Positions 1 through 6,963 of a DNA stretch of 64,000 bases are shown here, one piece after another (the stretch's first letter is position 1; every line of letters starts with the position of its first letter). Origin of the DNA: Immundisolibacter sp049322795 (lineage in GTDB: Bacteria > Pseudomonadota > Gammaproteobacteria > Immundisolibacterales > Immundisolibacteraceae). The position numbers and the translations under genes were made by a program. Under the pieces are notes generated by a model. That model searched no databases and was not told where the DNA came from. It saw only the letters and a program-made list of their open reading frames with translations. The stretch is from positions 1 through 64,000 of the forward strand of contig JBMOQH010000017.1 in NCBI GenBank assembly GCA_049322795.1, given 5' to 3'.

Positions 1-66
1 AGCCTTCCCAGGAAGAAGATCCTTGATCCGATCCCATTGGCTGTTGCGCAATACGCGTCGAGCCAT
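1..66 (-). CDS. IS5-like transposase, N-terminal fragment cut by the window edge
   Basis: Reading the minus strand from the ATG at 66, 22 codons run without a stop off the left edge. They give a basic start (MARRVLRN) followed by SQWDRIKDLLPGK. The pattern 'QW-RI-LLPGK' is the usual opening of IS5/IS427-group transposases (DUF4096 domain, upstream of the DDE catalytic domain). The ORF is open at the edge, so completeness cannot be judged. A purine-rich stretch (cggagttggagag) just upstream can act as ribosome binding site, and it lies in and beside an inverted repeat. Family assignment rests on only 22 residues. Confidence 0.6.
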   Translation of the reverse strand, partial: MARRVLRNSQWDRIKDLLPGKA

Positions 67-97
67 CTCTCCAACTCCGTCAGCGAATTGGAGAGAT
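65..97 (-). promoter_or_regulatory. Inverted repeat over the transposase translation start
   Basis: ATCTCTCCAA (65-74) and TTGGAGAGAT (88-97) form a perfect 10-bp inverted repeat with a 13-nt loop. In minus-strand RNA one arm contains the purine-rich leader and the first two bases of the transposase ATG. A transcript entering from merR would therefore hide the initiation site. Such hairpins are known in other insertion sequences as protection against impinging transcription; the function here is inferred. Confidence 0.5.
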
Positions 98-100
98 AGT

Positions 101-538
101 CTAACCTCGATTGTTAACAGGGCCTAAGGATTCTCCAACCGGCACGCCGTCGAGCAGCGGGCACAGCCGCTGGCGGTCCGGTTGCCCGTCCGGTTCAACC
201 TGCCAGCGCGTTCGCAGTGCCTTCAGGCGCGCCCGCTCGCGCGCCAGGGCGCGCAGCTGTGCTGCCGTGTCGGCCAGACGCCGATCGAGCAGCGTGCGCA
301 CGCCGGGACACGGCGAGCGGCCGGCGTCCGCCTCGCCCAGCAGCTGGCCAATGTCGCGCAGCGCAAAGCCGAGCGCCCGGGCGGCGACGATGAAGCGCAG
401 CCGCGCCAGCGCCTGCGGGCCGAAACAGCGGTAATCGTTGTCCGGATCACGGCCGGCCGGCAGCAGGCCGCTGCGGGCGTAATAGCGCACCCGGCCGGCC
501 GGCACGCCGGCGGCGCGGGCCAGTTCGTTTACAGTCAT
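101..538 (-). CDS. MerR-family metal-responsive transcriptional regulator
   Basis: 145 residues. The N-terminal winged helix-turn-helix (VNELARAAGVPAGRVRYYAR, then SGLLP) is classic MerR, followed by a long dimerisation helix. Cys77 in the motif SPCPGVR matches the first metal-ligand Cys of ZntR, CadR and PbrR. A second Cys (C126, in LCPLLDG) sits in the C-terminal region where these proteins have their metal loop, but no Cys lies near residue 112. This suggests a soft-metal sensor with altered ligand spacing. The last few codons abut the insertion sequence, so the natural C-terminus may have been changed by the insertion. It lies 200 bp downstream of the Cys-rich secreted protein on the same strand. 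Metal specificity cannot be read. Confidence 0.85.
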   Translation of the reverse strand: MTVNELARAAGVPAGRVRYYARSGLLPAGRDPDNDYRCFGPQALARLRFIVAARALGFALRDIGQLLGEADAGRSPCPGVRTLLDRRLADTAAQLRALARERARLKALRTRWQVEPDGQPDRQRLCPLLDGVPVGESLGPVNNRG

Positions 539-738
539 GTGATGTCCTCACGTGGCGGTCAGGGGCGCCACGCGCCGCCGGCCCCGGCGGACCGCGCGGA
601 ACGATGGGAGCACCCAATGAACTCGCGGGGGGCACCTGCCTGCACCGGAGCGGCCGGAACGTCGGTCCCGCCGTTGTGCAGACACGCCCCGCTGATGCGC
701 CCGACCGATGCGCTGTGCGCACCGGATGGCGCGATGGG

Positions 739-1095
739 TCAGACGAAGGTCGGAGGTCGCCAGATGGCGCCGGGCGGGGAACTCGCCGCTTGCGCCCGGC
801 CGGCACGCAACGGCGGTGTATCGGGCGGCGTCGCCGGGACGCCGATGGCGACCGTTTGCAGTAAAGCCAGCGCGCCACAGTGGCAGTCGGCCGTCGCCAC
901 GCAGGCGGATGGCGTGTCGTGCCCGGCCCGATCATGCGCCCCGCAGGCGCCGTCCTGATGCATGCCATCGGCGGGGCAGGCGGGCGTGCTGTGCGCCATC
1001 GGACACAAGGCGGGCATGTCGACGCCGACCGCGCCGGCCGGAATCGGCAACACGGTGCACAAAAGCCACAACACGAGGCGTCGCAATGGCCGCAT
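739..1095 (-). CDS. Small secreted Cys/His-rich protein of unknown function
   Basis: 118 residues. I start at the ATG at 1095 because it opens directly into a signal peptide (basic MRPLRR, hydrophobic LVLWLLCTVL, cleavage near PAGA). The longer upstream reading frame is antisense to the neighbouring catabolic gene. The mature part has six Cys and several His in short motifs (LCPMAH, ACPADGMH, ACGAHD, ADCHCG), then a Pro-rich tail ending IWRPPTFV. This layout resembles small periplasmic proteins of metal-resistance loci (DUF2946/CopL-like), and it sits upstream of a MerR regulator on the same strand. A metal-binding role is inferred. Confidence 0.6.
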   Translation of the reverse strand: MRPLRRLVLWLLCTVLPIPAGAVGVDMPALCPMAHSTPACPADGMHQDGACGAHDRAGHDTPSACVATADCHCGALALLQTVAIGVPATPPDTPPLRAGRAQAASSPPGAIWRPPTFV

Positions 1096-1191
1096 GGGGC
1101 GCTTTATGCCCCAGCCGCCGCCGCGAGTCCATCGCCCCGCGACCATGCGGCTATGCTGCGCCAACTGTTGTGCCCACGCCGGAGTCTGCCG

Positions 1192-1971
1192 ATGCCGCTC
1201 GACACCGATACCGTCAACCAACTCGCCGCCCGCCTGCTGCAGGCGGCCACCGACCGCCGGGCCGGCCCGCCGCTCAGCGACGACCACCCGGGGTTGACCG
1301 AGGCGGACGCCTACGCCATTCAGGCGGGGTTGCTGCGCTTGAAGGGCGGCACGCGGGCCGGCTACAAGCTCGGCTTCACCAGCGCCGCCATGCGCCAGCA
1401 GATGGGCGTGGATCACCCCAACAGCGGCGTGCTGCTGGCCGACATGCGCCTGGAGGATGCACGCCTGCCGGCCGGCACCCTAATCCATCCTCGCGTGGAG
1501 CCGGAAATCGCCATTCAGCTGGGGTCTGACTTGTCCGGTGCCGCCGTGACCACGGAGCAGGTGGCCGTCGCCACCGCCGCCGTGCTGCCGGCGATCGAGG
1601 TGGTGGACAGTCGCTACCGCGATTACCGCTTCAAATCGGTCGACAACATCGCCGACAACAGCTCGGCGGCGCGCTACGTCCTGGGCGCCCCGCGCGCGCT
1701 TGCCGACCTGGGCGACCTGGGACAGGTGGCGGTGCGGCTCCAAATCGACGGCGTGCTGGTCGACGAGGGCCGGGCAGACGCCGCGCTCGGATCGCCACTG
1801 CGCGCCGTGGCCTGGCTGGTAACGCACCTGAACCAGTCCGGTGAAGGCCTGCGCGCCGGCGAGGTAGTGCTGACCGGCGGCCTCACGTGGGCCCACGCCC
1901 TGCCCGCCGGACACACGGTCACGGCGCAATTCGACGGTGGCCTTGGCGCCGTGGTCCTCCGGCATCGATAG
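1192..1971 (+). CDS. FAH-superfamily 4-oxalocrotonate decarboxylase / 2-oxopent-4-enoate hydratase-like protein (DmpH/MhpD family)
   Basis: 259 residues, the usual family length. The start at 1192 has GGAG 7 bases upstream; earlier in-frame starts would run into the divergent gene's leader. Conserved blocks are GYKLGFTS, IHPRVEPEIAI (metal-binding E-x-E), VVDSRYRDYRF, ADNSSAARYVLG and LGSPLRAVAWL. HPRVEPEIA and the DSRY block look closer to 4-oxalocrotonate decarboxylase (DmpH/NahK) than to the hydratase DmpE. These Mg-dependent enzymes act in the meta-cleavage pathway of catechols. It stands alone rather than in a meta operon, so the exact substrate is uncertain. Confidence 0.8.
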   Translation: MPLDTDTVNQLAARLLQAATDRRAGPPLSDDHPGLTEADAYAIQAGLLRLKGGTRAGYKLGFTSAAMRQQMGVDHPNSGVLLADMRLEDARLPAGTLIHPRVEPEIAIQLGSDLSGAAVTTEQVAVATAAVLPAIEVVDSRYRDYRFKSVDNIADNSSAARYVLGAPRALADLGDLGQVAVRLQIDGVLVDEGRADAALGSPLRAVAWLVTHLNQSGEGLRAGEVVLTGGLTWAHALPAGHTVTAQFDGGLGAVVLRHR

Positions 1972-2027
1972 GCGATTGCCGCCGGGCGGGGCATTTTTCG
2001 CGACGCCGACGAGCGACGCCGTCGGGC

Positions 2028-3134
2028 CTATTGCGCAAACTTCAGGCAGTCGCGCCCGGCGTGTTTGGCGGCGTACAAGGCCGCGTCTGCCCGGCGGAGC
2101 AGCCCATCACCCGCCTCGCCGCGGCGCAGCAGGGCACAGCCGCCCGAGCAGCTGAGGACGGTCTCCGTGCCCAGATCGGCGACCCGCAGTTGGCTCAGAC
2201 GCTGGCGCAAACCGCCCACCAGCCGGTCCACCTGCGCCGGTTCTTCGATGAACAGCAGCACCGCGAATTCCTCGCCACCGTAGCGCGCCACGAAATCGTC
2301 CGCGCGCAGGAAGGCTCGGCTCAGCAGATCGCCCACCGCCCGCAGCACGCTGTCGCCCACGGCGTGACCACGGGTGTCGTTGATGCGCTTGAAATGATCG
2401 AGGTCGATCAGCAGCAGCGCGAGCGAGTGCCCCCCGGCCTGGGCAATCTCCACATAACGGTCGATGGCCTGATCGAAGGCGCCCCGGTTGAACAGGCCCG
2501 TCAGCGAATCGACCTGCATCTGCTGGCGGGCGTCGTCGAGCGCCCCTCGCATGTCGGCGAGATGCTGGCCGAGTTCCCGGACCTCGCTTTCCACCTGCGC
2601 CCTGGCCTCCTCGGCCGCCTGTACGCGGGTGCGCAGATCCTGCAGCTGGCTGTCGAATTCGCCACGCAGCGCCCTCATCAGCTGACACAGGTGGCCGGCC
2701 ATGCCGGCGAACTCGGCGCGCAGCTGATCGACCGCATTGGTGGCCAGAAGCGTCTGCACCCGGTCGAGCGTGGTCGTTACCGCCTGCGCCGCCTCGCCGC
2801 TGCCGCGGCTCGCCGCCCGCAGCGCGGCGAGCAGATCCTGCGCCAGGGCGCCGTACTCGCGTTCGCGCCGCTGCACGGCCTGTTGCTCGGCCTGGCGACG
2901 CTCGCGGAAAAACCGCTGCGCCTCTGCCCACCGCGGCCCGCTCCCGACGGAAGCCTCCATGCCGGGCACCGGCGCCCCCATCAGCAGATGCCGGCTCCAC
3001 CCTTCGTAATCCCGGTAAACCTCGGCCGCCCGCGCCGGCTCGCCGATGACCGGAATCGCTGGCACGGCGCGAAACACCGCCGCCAGCGCTTCCACGGCGC
3101 GGGTGTCTTCAGGAGCATGGACTGGTTGGGGCAT
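2028..3134 (-). CDS. GGDEF-domain diguanylate cyclase
   Basis: 368 residues from the ATG at 3134; a TTG at 3176 would add 14 residues. The C-terminal GGDEF domain has DSLTGLFNRGAFD at its start, the metal and substrate motif DLDHFKRINDTRGH, and an intact active site GGEEF (about 286-290). RADD lies five residues ahead of GGEEF and is an RxxD inhibitory site, so product feedback by cyclic di-GMP is expected. The N-terminal 200 residues have no membrane span; they contain long charged helices, probably a coiled coil that drives dimerisation. It makes c-di-GMP from two GTP in the cytoplasm. The input signal is unknown and no partner phosphodiesterase is adjacent. Confidence 0.9.
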   Translation of the reverse strand: MPQPVHAPEDTRAVEALAAVFRAVPAIPVIGEPARAAEVYRDYEGWSRHLLMGAPVPGMEASVGSGPRWAEAQRFFRERRQAEQQAVQRREREYGALAQDLLAALRAASRGSGEAAQAVTTTLDRVQTLLATNAVDQLRAEFAGMAGHLCQLMRALRGEFDSQLQDLRTRVQAAEEARAQVESEVRELGQHLADMRGALDDARQQMQVDSLTGLFNRGAFDQAIDRYVEIAQAGGHSLALLLIDLDHFKRINDTRGHAVGDSVLRAVGDLLSRAFLRADDFVARYGGEEFAVLLFIEEPAQVDRLVGGLRQRLSQLRVADLGTETVLSCSGGCALLRRGEAGDGLLRRADAALYAAKHAGRDCLKFAQ

Positions 3135-3356
3135 CACGGGGACCAGGTAATCGTTTGTGCCGGGGAGGCTGAACAATTCCGGGCTCGGAATCCGTCAGCG
3201 TGCTGCAGCGCCCGGCATGACCGCACCGCGCCGACCGAATCGACGCCTGGTGCCCTGGATGCATGCCGGGGATCCTGCCCGCGGACCGAAAGCGCCGAGT
3301 GAACGCTTTCGTGGCATGTTTACGGCCCCACGGCCCCGTGGCTTGAGGAGGACACC

Positions 3357-3776
3357 ATGGCACTCGAAGCACTCGACCACTGCGCCATCCGCACCACGCG
3401 GCTGGAGGAAACCTGCCGGTTCTATGTCGAGGCGCTCGGCCTCGAAGTCGGCCCGCGCCCGCCGCTCGCCCTGCCCGGCTACTGGCTGTACGCCGGCGGG
3501 CGGCCGATCGTGCACCTGATGGAGATCGGCGAGCATTACCCGGCCGACGTGTTCGGCCAGACGATGCACGAGGAACGCGGCCCGGAGGGACCGGGCGTCG
3601 ATCACCTGGCGTTTCGGGTCACCGGCCTGCCGGCGCTGCGCGAGCGGCTGACCCGCCTTGGCATCCCCTATCGGGAACTGTCCATGCGGGCGGCGGACCT
3701 GCACCAGGTGTTCGCGACCGACCCGAACGGCGTCATCGCCGAATTGAATTTTCAGGCGAGCGCGGAAGGCGTATAG
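3357..3776 (+). CDS. VOC-superfamily (glyoxalase/bleomycin resistance-type) protein
   Basis: 139 residues with a strong GGAGG-type ribosome site before the ATG. It has the paired beta-alpha-beta-beta-beta modules of the vicinal oxygen chelate fold. Candidate metal ligands are H8, H53, H83 and E129, matching the usual H/H/E pattern. Family members include glyoxalase I, extradiol dioxygenases and methylmalonyl-CoA epimerase; nothing in the sequence fixes the substrate. It is monocistronic, and its 3' end overlaps the convergent small membrane-protein gene by 44 bp. Confidence 0.8.
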   Translation: MALEALDHCAIRTTRLEETCRFYVEALGLEVGPRPPLALPGYWLYAGGRPIVHLMEIGEHYPADVFGQTMHEERGPEGPGVDHLAFRVTGLPALRERLTRLGIPYRELSMRAADLHQVFATDPNGVIAELNFQASAEGV

Positions 3777-4065
3777 CCGCGCTTCGCCCGGGCTCGCCTG
3801 GCGTTGCGGCGTTCCGAAATAAGGGCGAACGCATTCCTGCTGCGCCTCCCTTCGGCTCACGGGTCAACCGCCGCCATGTCCAGCGCGCCGCTAGCGCGGG
3901 CAACACCAGTACCACAGACCAGCCCAGCACCAGCGACGCAACCTGCAGCACGCCCGGTAACAGATCGCTGTGCGGCCCGGCCAGCACCAGCGCCGCAAGC
4001 GCCGCGCAGGCTCCGATGCCGACCAACGTCACGATATACACCAACGCCGTCGCCAGCATGCGCAT
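3733..4065 (-). CDS. Small two-span membrane protein, unknown function
   Basis: 110 residues with two clear hydrophobic segments (about 4-28 and 39-60), then a basic WTWRRL stretch and a polar Arg/Pro-rich tail. It starts 22 bp after the MaoC gene on the same strand, so the two are probably co-transcribed. The last 44 bp overlap the convergent VOC gene, and the tail looks non-conserved; the frame may simply read past an older stop. I recognise no family. Confidence 0.5.
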   Translation of the reverse strand: MRMLATALVYIVTLVGIGACAALAALVLAGPHSDLLPGVLQVASLVLGWSVVLVLPALAARWTWRRLTREPKGGAAGMRSPLFRNAATPGEPGRSAAIRLPRSPENSIRR

Positions 4066-4087
4066 GGCGTTCGATCCGGCCGCGATG

Positions 4088-4531
4088 TCAGCCCCCCCGC
4101 TTCATCATCAGCGTGAACTCGCCGTCCTGAACGCGCTCATGGCGCTGGTTGGTGACGGTGAAGGCCAGGGTCACCACGCCGCGATCAGGCTTGGAGGTCT
4201 CCTTCACGGCCCGCACGCGCATTTCGGCGGCGATGGTGTCGCCGAACTTCACCGGCCCGGTGAAGCGCCAGGTGAGACCCAGAAACGCGATGATGGTGCC
4301 GTTGATGACGCCCGCCTGGTGCATCAGCCCGGACACGAGGGACAGCCCCAGCAGGCCGTGCGCGATCGGCTCGCCGAACTGCGTCTCGGCGGCGAACACG
4401 CGGTCGGTGTGCAGTACGTTGAAGTCGCCGGAAATGCCGGCAAACGCCATCACGTCGGCTTCGGTCACGGTGCGGCGGACGGTCGGAATGACCGCGCCGG
4501 GCGTGAAATCCTCGAAATACCACGGCGTCAT
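4088..4531 (-). CDS. MaoC-like (R)-specific enoyl-CoA hydratase family protein
   Basis: 147 residues, single hot-dog domain. The hydratase signature is present: GDFNVLHTD followed by FGEPIAHGLLGLSLVSGLM, giving the catalytic Asp/His pair of R-hydratases. A GGGAG ribosome site precedes the ATG. The domain hydrates trans-2-enoyl-CoA, or other alpha,beta-unsaturated thioesters, to the (R)-3-hydroxyacyl-CoA. With no catabolic operon next to it the substrate is open; PHA precursor supply or aromatic/steroid side-chain breakdown are both possible. Confidence 0.85.
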   Translation of the reverse strand: MTPWYFEDFTPGAVIPTVRRTVTEADVMAFAGISGDFNVLHTDRVFAAETQFGEPIAHGLLGLSLVSGLMHQAGVINGTIIAFLGLTWRFTGPVKFGDTIAAEMRVRAVKETSKPDRGVVTLAFTVTNQRHERVQDGEFTLMMKRGG

Positions 4532-4604
4532 GGCGGCTCCCTGAGAACGAAAAACGGAGCCGCGATTATGCGCCAGCGGTGCCGCCGCTCGCCCGCCGGG
4601 CGGG

Positions 4605-5561
4605 TCAGGCGAGGCGCTTGCGGTCGGACCACACGCTCGCCAGCACGCTCGTGGCGAGAATCATCGCCACCAGCCCGAGCGCCAGCTCGATCGGCATCTT
4701 GTAGACATCCGCCAGCAGCATCTTGGCGCCGATCAGCACCAGCACCAGCGCCAGGCCGTACTTGAGCAGCCGAAAGCGCTGCGCCATGTCGGCCAGCACG
4801 AAGTACAGCGCCCGCAGACCCAGGATGGCGAACATGTTCGACGTGAACACGATGAACGGGTCGGTGGTCACGGCGTAGATGGCCGGGATGCTGTCCACCG
4901 CGAACACCACGTCGCTGAGCTCGATCATCACCAGCACCAGGAACAGCGGCGTGAAGTGCCGCACGCCGTTCAGGCGCACGCTGAAGCGGTCGCCGTGGTA
5001 GTCGTCCGTCACGCGCAGATGCCCGCGCAGCCAGCGCAGCGCCGGGTTCTTGGCCAGATCGGGCGCGTGGTCGGCGAACAGCAGCATCTTGATGCCGGTG
5101 GCCAGCAGCAGCGCGCCGAACAGGTACAGGATCCAGTGGAAGCGCGCGATCAGCACCGCGCCGGCCAGGATCATCACCGCGCGCAGTACGATGGCACCCA
5201 GTACGCCGTACAGCAGCACGCGGCGCTGGTACTCGGCCGGCACGGCGAAGTAGCTGAAAATCATCGCGAACACGAAGATGTTGTCGACCGCGAGGGCTTT
5301 TTCCACCAGATAACCGGTCAGGAATTCGAGCGCCTTCTGGTTGGCGACGTCGCGCCCGACCTGGCCGTCCAGCCACCACCACAGCGCCGCGTTGAAGGCG
5401 AGCGCCAGGCCAATCCAAACCACCGACCACGCCCCCGCCTCGCGGGCGCTGACGCGGTGCGCGCCCTGACGGCCGAGCAGCAGCATGTCCACGGCCACCA
5501 TCACGCCGATGAAGGCGACGAAGCCGGCCCACATCCAGCCGTTGCCGATGGTCTCGATCAT
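4605..5561 (-). CDS. alx: TerC/Alx-family integral membrane protein
   Basis: 318 residues (E. coli Alx is 321). It has about eight or nine hydrophobic spans and the family's conserved acidic residues inside the membrane: VAVDMLLLGR near the N-terminus, EKALAVDNIFVF in the middle and ELSDVVFAVDSIPAI in the second half. Alx-type proteins are implicated in manganese export and alkaline-pH response; TerC itself in tellurite resistance. I looked for a yybP-ykoY riboswitch in the 94-bp leader and did not find its conserved bases. The gene symbol is by family resemblance. Confidence 0.8.
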   Translation of the reverse strand: MIETIGNGWMWAGFVAFIGVMVAVDMLLLGRQGAHRVSAREAGAWSVVWIGLALAFNAALWWWLDGQVGRDVANQKALEFLTGYLVEKALAVDNIFVFAMIFSYFAVPAEYQRRVLLYGVLGAIVLRAVMILAGAVLIARFHWILYLFGALLLATGIKMLLFADHAPDLAKNPALRWLRGHLRVTDDYHGDRFSVRLNGVRHFTPLFLVLVMIELSDVVFAVDSIPAIYAVTTDPFIVFTSNMFAILGLRALYFVLADMAQRFRLLKYGLALVLVLIGAKMLLADVYKMPIELALGLVAMILATSVLASVWSDRKRLA

Positions 5562-5593
5562 GAATCACCGTCTCCGGGGCGCAGAAAACCCGT

Positions 5594-5615
5594 GGCGGGC
5601 CACCGATGGCCCACC
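5594..5615 (-). terminator. GC-rich hairpin between the zinc-ribbon gene and alx
   Basis: A 9-bp stem (one G-T pair) with a 4-base loop lies between the two minus-strand genes. On the minus strand it is followed five bases later by only four T residues. It could be a weak intrinsic terminator of the upstream gene or a leader hairpin of alx. Confidence 0.35.
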
Positions 5616-5655
5616 CGTCACGTCATGCGGGAAGCCGGGGCGCGGCGCCCGGCCG

Positions 5656-5934
5656 TCAGTCGAAGTCGAACAGCTCGCCCAGCAGGCCGCGCTTGCGCGC
5701 CCGGCGCTGGGGGTGGTCGCGGCCGTCGTCGTCATCGCGCGGGCGCAGCTCATAGGTGGGCGGCGACCGCCGCGGCTCGGAACGGGCGAAGTCGTCCCCC
5801 GCGCCGGCGCGCGCAATGATCTTGTCGAGCTCGCCGCGATCCAGCCATACGCCGCGGCAGCGCGGGCAGTAGTCGATCTCGATGCCGTGGCGCTCGGCCA
5901 TCTGCAGGTCTATCTGGCAGCCTGGGCACTGCAT
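5656..5934 (-). CDS. zf-TFIIB-type zinc-ribbon protein
   Basis: 92 residues. Two CxxC knuckles, MQCPGC at the start and YCPRCRGVWLDRGEL about 20 residues later, are the signature of the zf-TFIIB family (Pfam), which binds one zinc. The C-terminal half is charged and low in complexity (Arg/Asp-rich) and ends LLGELFDFD. The function of this widespread small family is not established. It lies between htpX and alx on the same strand, 43 bp after htpX. Confidence 0.8.
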   Translation of the reverse strand: MQCPGCQIDLQMAERHGIEIDYCPRCRGVWLDRGELDKIIARAGAGDDFARSEPRRSPPTYELRPRDDDDGRDHPQRRARKRGLLGELFDFD

Positions 5935-5977
5935 GTCGATGTCCTCCGGTAGATCGGCGATGGTTGACCGGCGGCGA

Positions 5978-6856
5978 TCAGGTGCCGGCCCGCAGGGCCG
6001 CGATGCGGTCTTCGAGCGGCGGATGGGACATGAACAGCCGCGCCCAGCCCTTGCCCCCGGCGATGCCGAAGGCGTTCAGGGCGGCCGGCAGGGGCTGCGG
6101 TTCCTGCACCGCGCGCAGGCGTTCGAGCGCCGCGATCATGGCGCCGCGCGAGGCGAGCGTCGCGCCGCCGGCATCGGCCCGGAACTCGCGCCGCCGGCTG
6201 AAGGCCATCACCACCATCGACGCGAGGATGCCGAACAGCAGCTCGCAGACCAGGCTGGCGACCCAGAAGCCCGGCCCGGGCCCCTCGCGCTCCTGCCCGC
6301 CAGCGAGCGCACGATCGACCGCGTAACCCACGATTCGCGACACCGCGATCACGAAGGTGTTCACCACGCCCTGGATCAGCGTCAGGGTCACCATGTCGCC
6401 ATTGGCCACGTGACTGACCTCATGCGCCAGCACGGCCTCGACCTCGCGACGGTCCATCCGCTCCAGCAGGCCGGTCGACACCGCCACCAGCGCGCGCGAG
6501 CGGCTGGGGCCGGTGGCAAAGGCGTTCGGCTGCGGCGAGTCGAAGATGGCCACTTCCGGCATCGGCAGCCCGGCCATCTGCGCCTGCCGCGCCACCGCCT
6601 CCACCAGCCAGCGCTCGGTGGCGTTGGCGGGGCTTTCGATCACCCGCGCGCCGGTGGCGCGTTTGGCCATCCAGCGCGAGATGGCGAGCGAAATGAAGGC
6701 GCCGCCCATGCCGAACACGGCGGCGAAGCCGAACAGCGCCGGCAGGTCGAGACCGTTCTGGGTGAGGAAGCGATCCACCCCCAGCAGGCGGCTGGTGACC
6801 GCCAACACGGCCAGCACGGCCAGGTTGGTAATCAGGAACAGACCTATACGTTTCAT
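5978..6856 (-). CDS. htpX: Membrane zinc metalloprotease HtpX
   Basis: 292 residues (E. coli 293). Two N-terminal membrane spans (about 4-22 and 40-60) precede the M48 protease domain with HEVSH at 145-149; the third zinc ligand Glu lies in the later RRREFRADA motif. Two more hydrophobic stretches follow the active site. HtpX degrades misfolded inner-membrane proteins together with FtsH. It is transcribed divergently from nhaR, and a symmetrical AT-rich site sits between them. All family residues needed for catalysis are visible. Confidence 0.95.
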   Translation of the reverse strand: MKRIGLFLITNLAVLAVLAVTSRLLGVDRFLTQNGLDLPALFGFAAVFGMGGAFISLAISRWMAKRATGARVIESPANATERWLVEAVARQAQMAGLPMPEVAIFDSPQPNAFATGPSRSRALVAVSTGLLERMDRREVEAVLAHEVSHVANGDMVTLTLIQGVVNTFVIAVSRIVGYAVDRALAGGQEREGPGPGFWVASLVCELLFGILASMVVMAFSRRREFRADAGGATLASRGAMIAALERLRAVQEPQPLPAALNAFGIAGGKGWARLFMSHPPLEDRIAALRAGT

Positions 6857-6913
6857 CGCGCACCTCGGCGTCAGTGGAGACGCTGGTCAGCCTAAGGGAG
6901 GCGTGAGATAAAT

Positions 6914-6927
6914 AAAAATCGATTTTT
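6914..6927. promoter_or_regulatory. AT-only-flanked 14-bp palindrome between htpX and nhaR
   Basis: AAAAATCGATTTTT is a perfect palindrome inside a short AT-rich island (about 6908-6955) in an otherwise very GC-rich region. It lies in the divergent intergenic region, 58 bp upstream of htpX and 37 bp before nhaR. This position suits an operator or promoter UP-like element; LysR-type regulators often bind their own divergent promoter. The binding protein is not known. Confidence 0.4.
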
Positions 6928-6963
6928 CGTTAACCGACAGCCCAATAAATTCCGAGTAGTCGC

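Larger units (their letters stand above)
1..103 (-). mobile_element. End of an IS5-family-like insertion sequence (partial)
   Basis: The first ~100 bases are visibly less GC-rich than the rest and carry the transposase start. The outer end of the element should lie between 97 and about 115, where sequence (ctaacctcgattgttaac) separates it from conserved merR codons. I cannot fix the terminal repeat or target duplication because the other end is outside the window. Confidence 0.45.

Noticed and set aside
539..738. Gene or MerR operator between merR and the Cys-rich protein
   Set aside because: Only a short GTGGCG/CGCCAC repeat is seen; no -35/-10 pair with the 19-20 bp MerR spacing was found.
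1887..3302. Long plus-strand frame of 471 codons
   Set aside because: It is antisense to the diguanylate cyclase, whose GGEEF and other motifs are intact.
5562..5655. Possible yybP-ykoY manganese riboswitch before alx
   Set aside because: The leader has one strong hairpin but none of the conserved bases of the riboswitch core.
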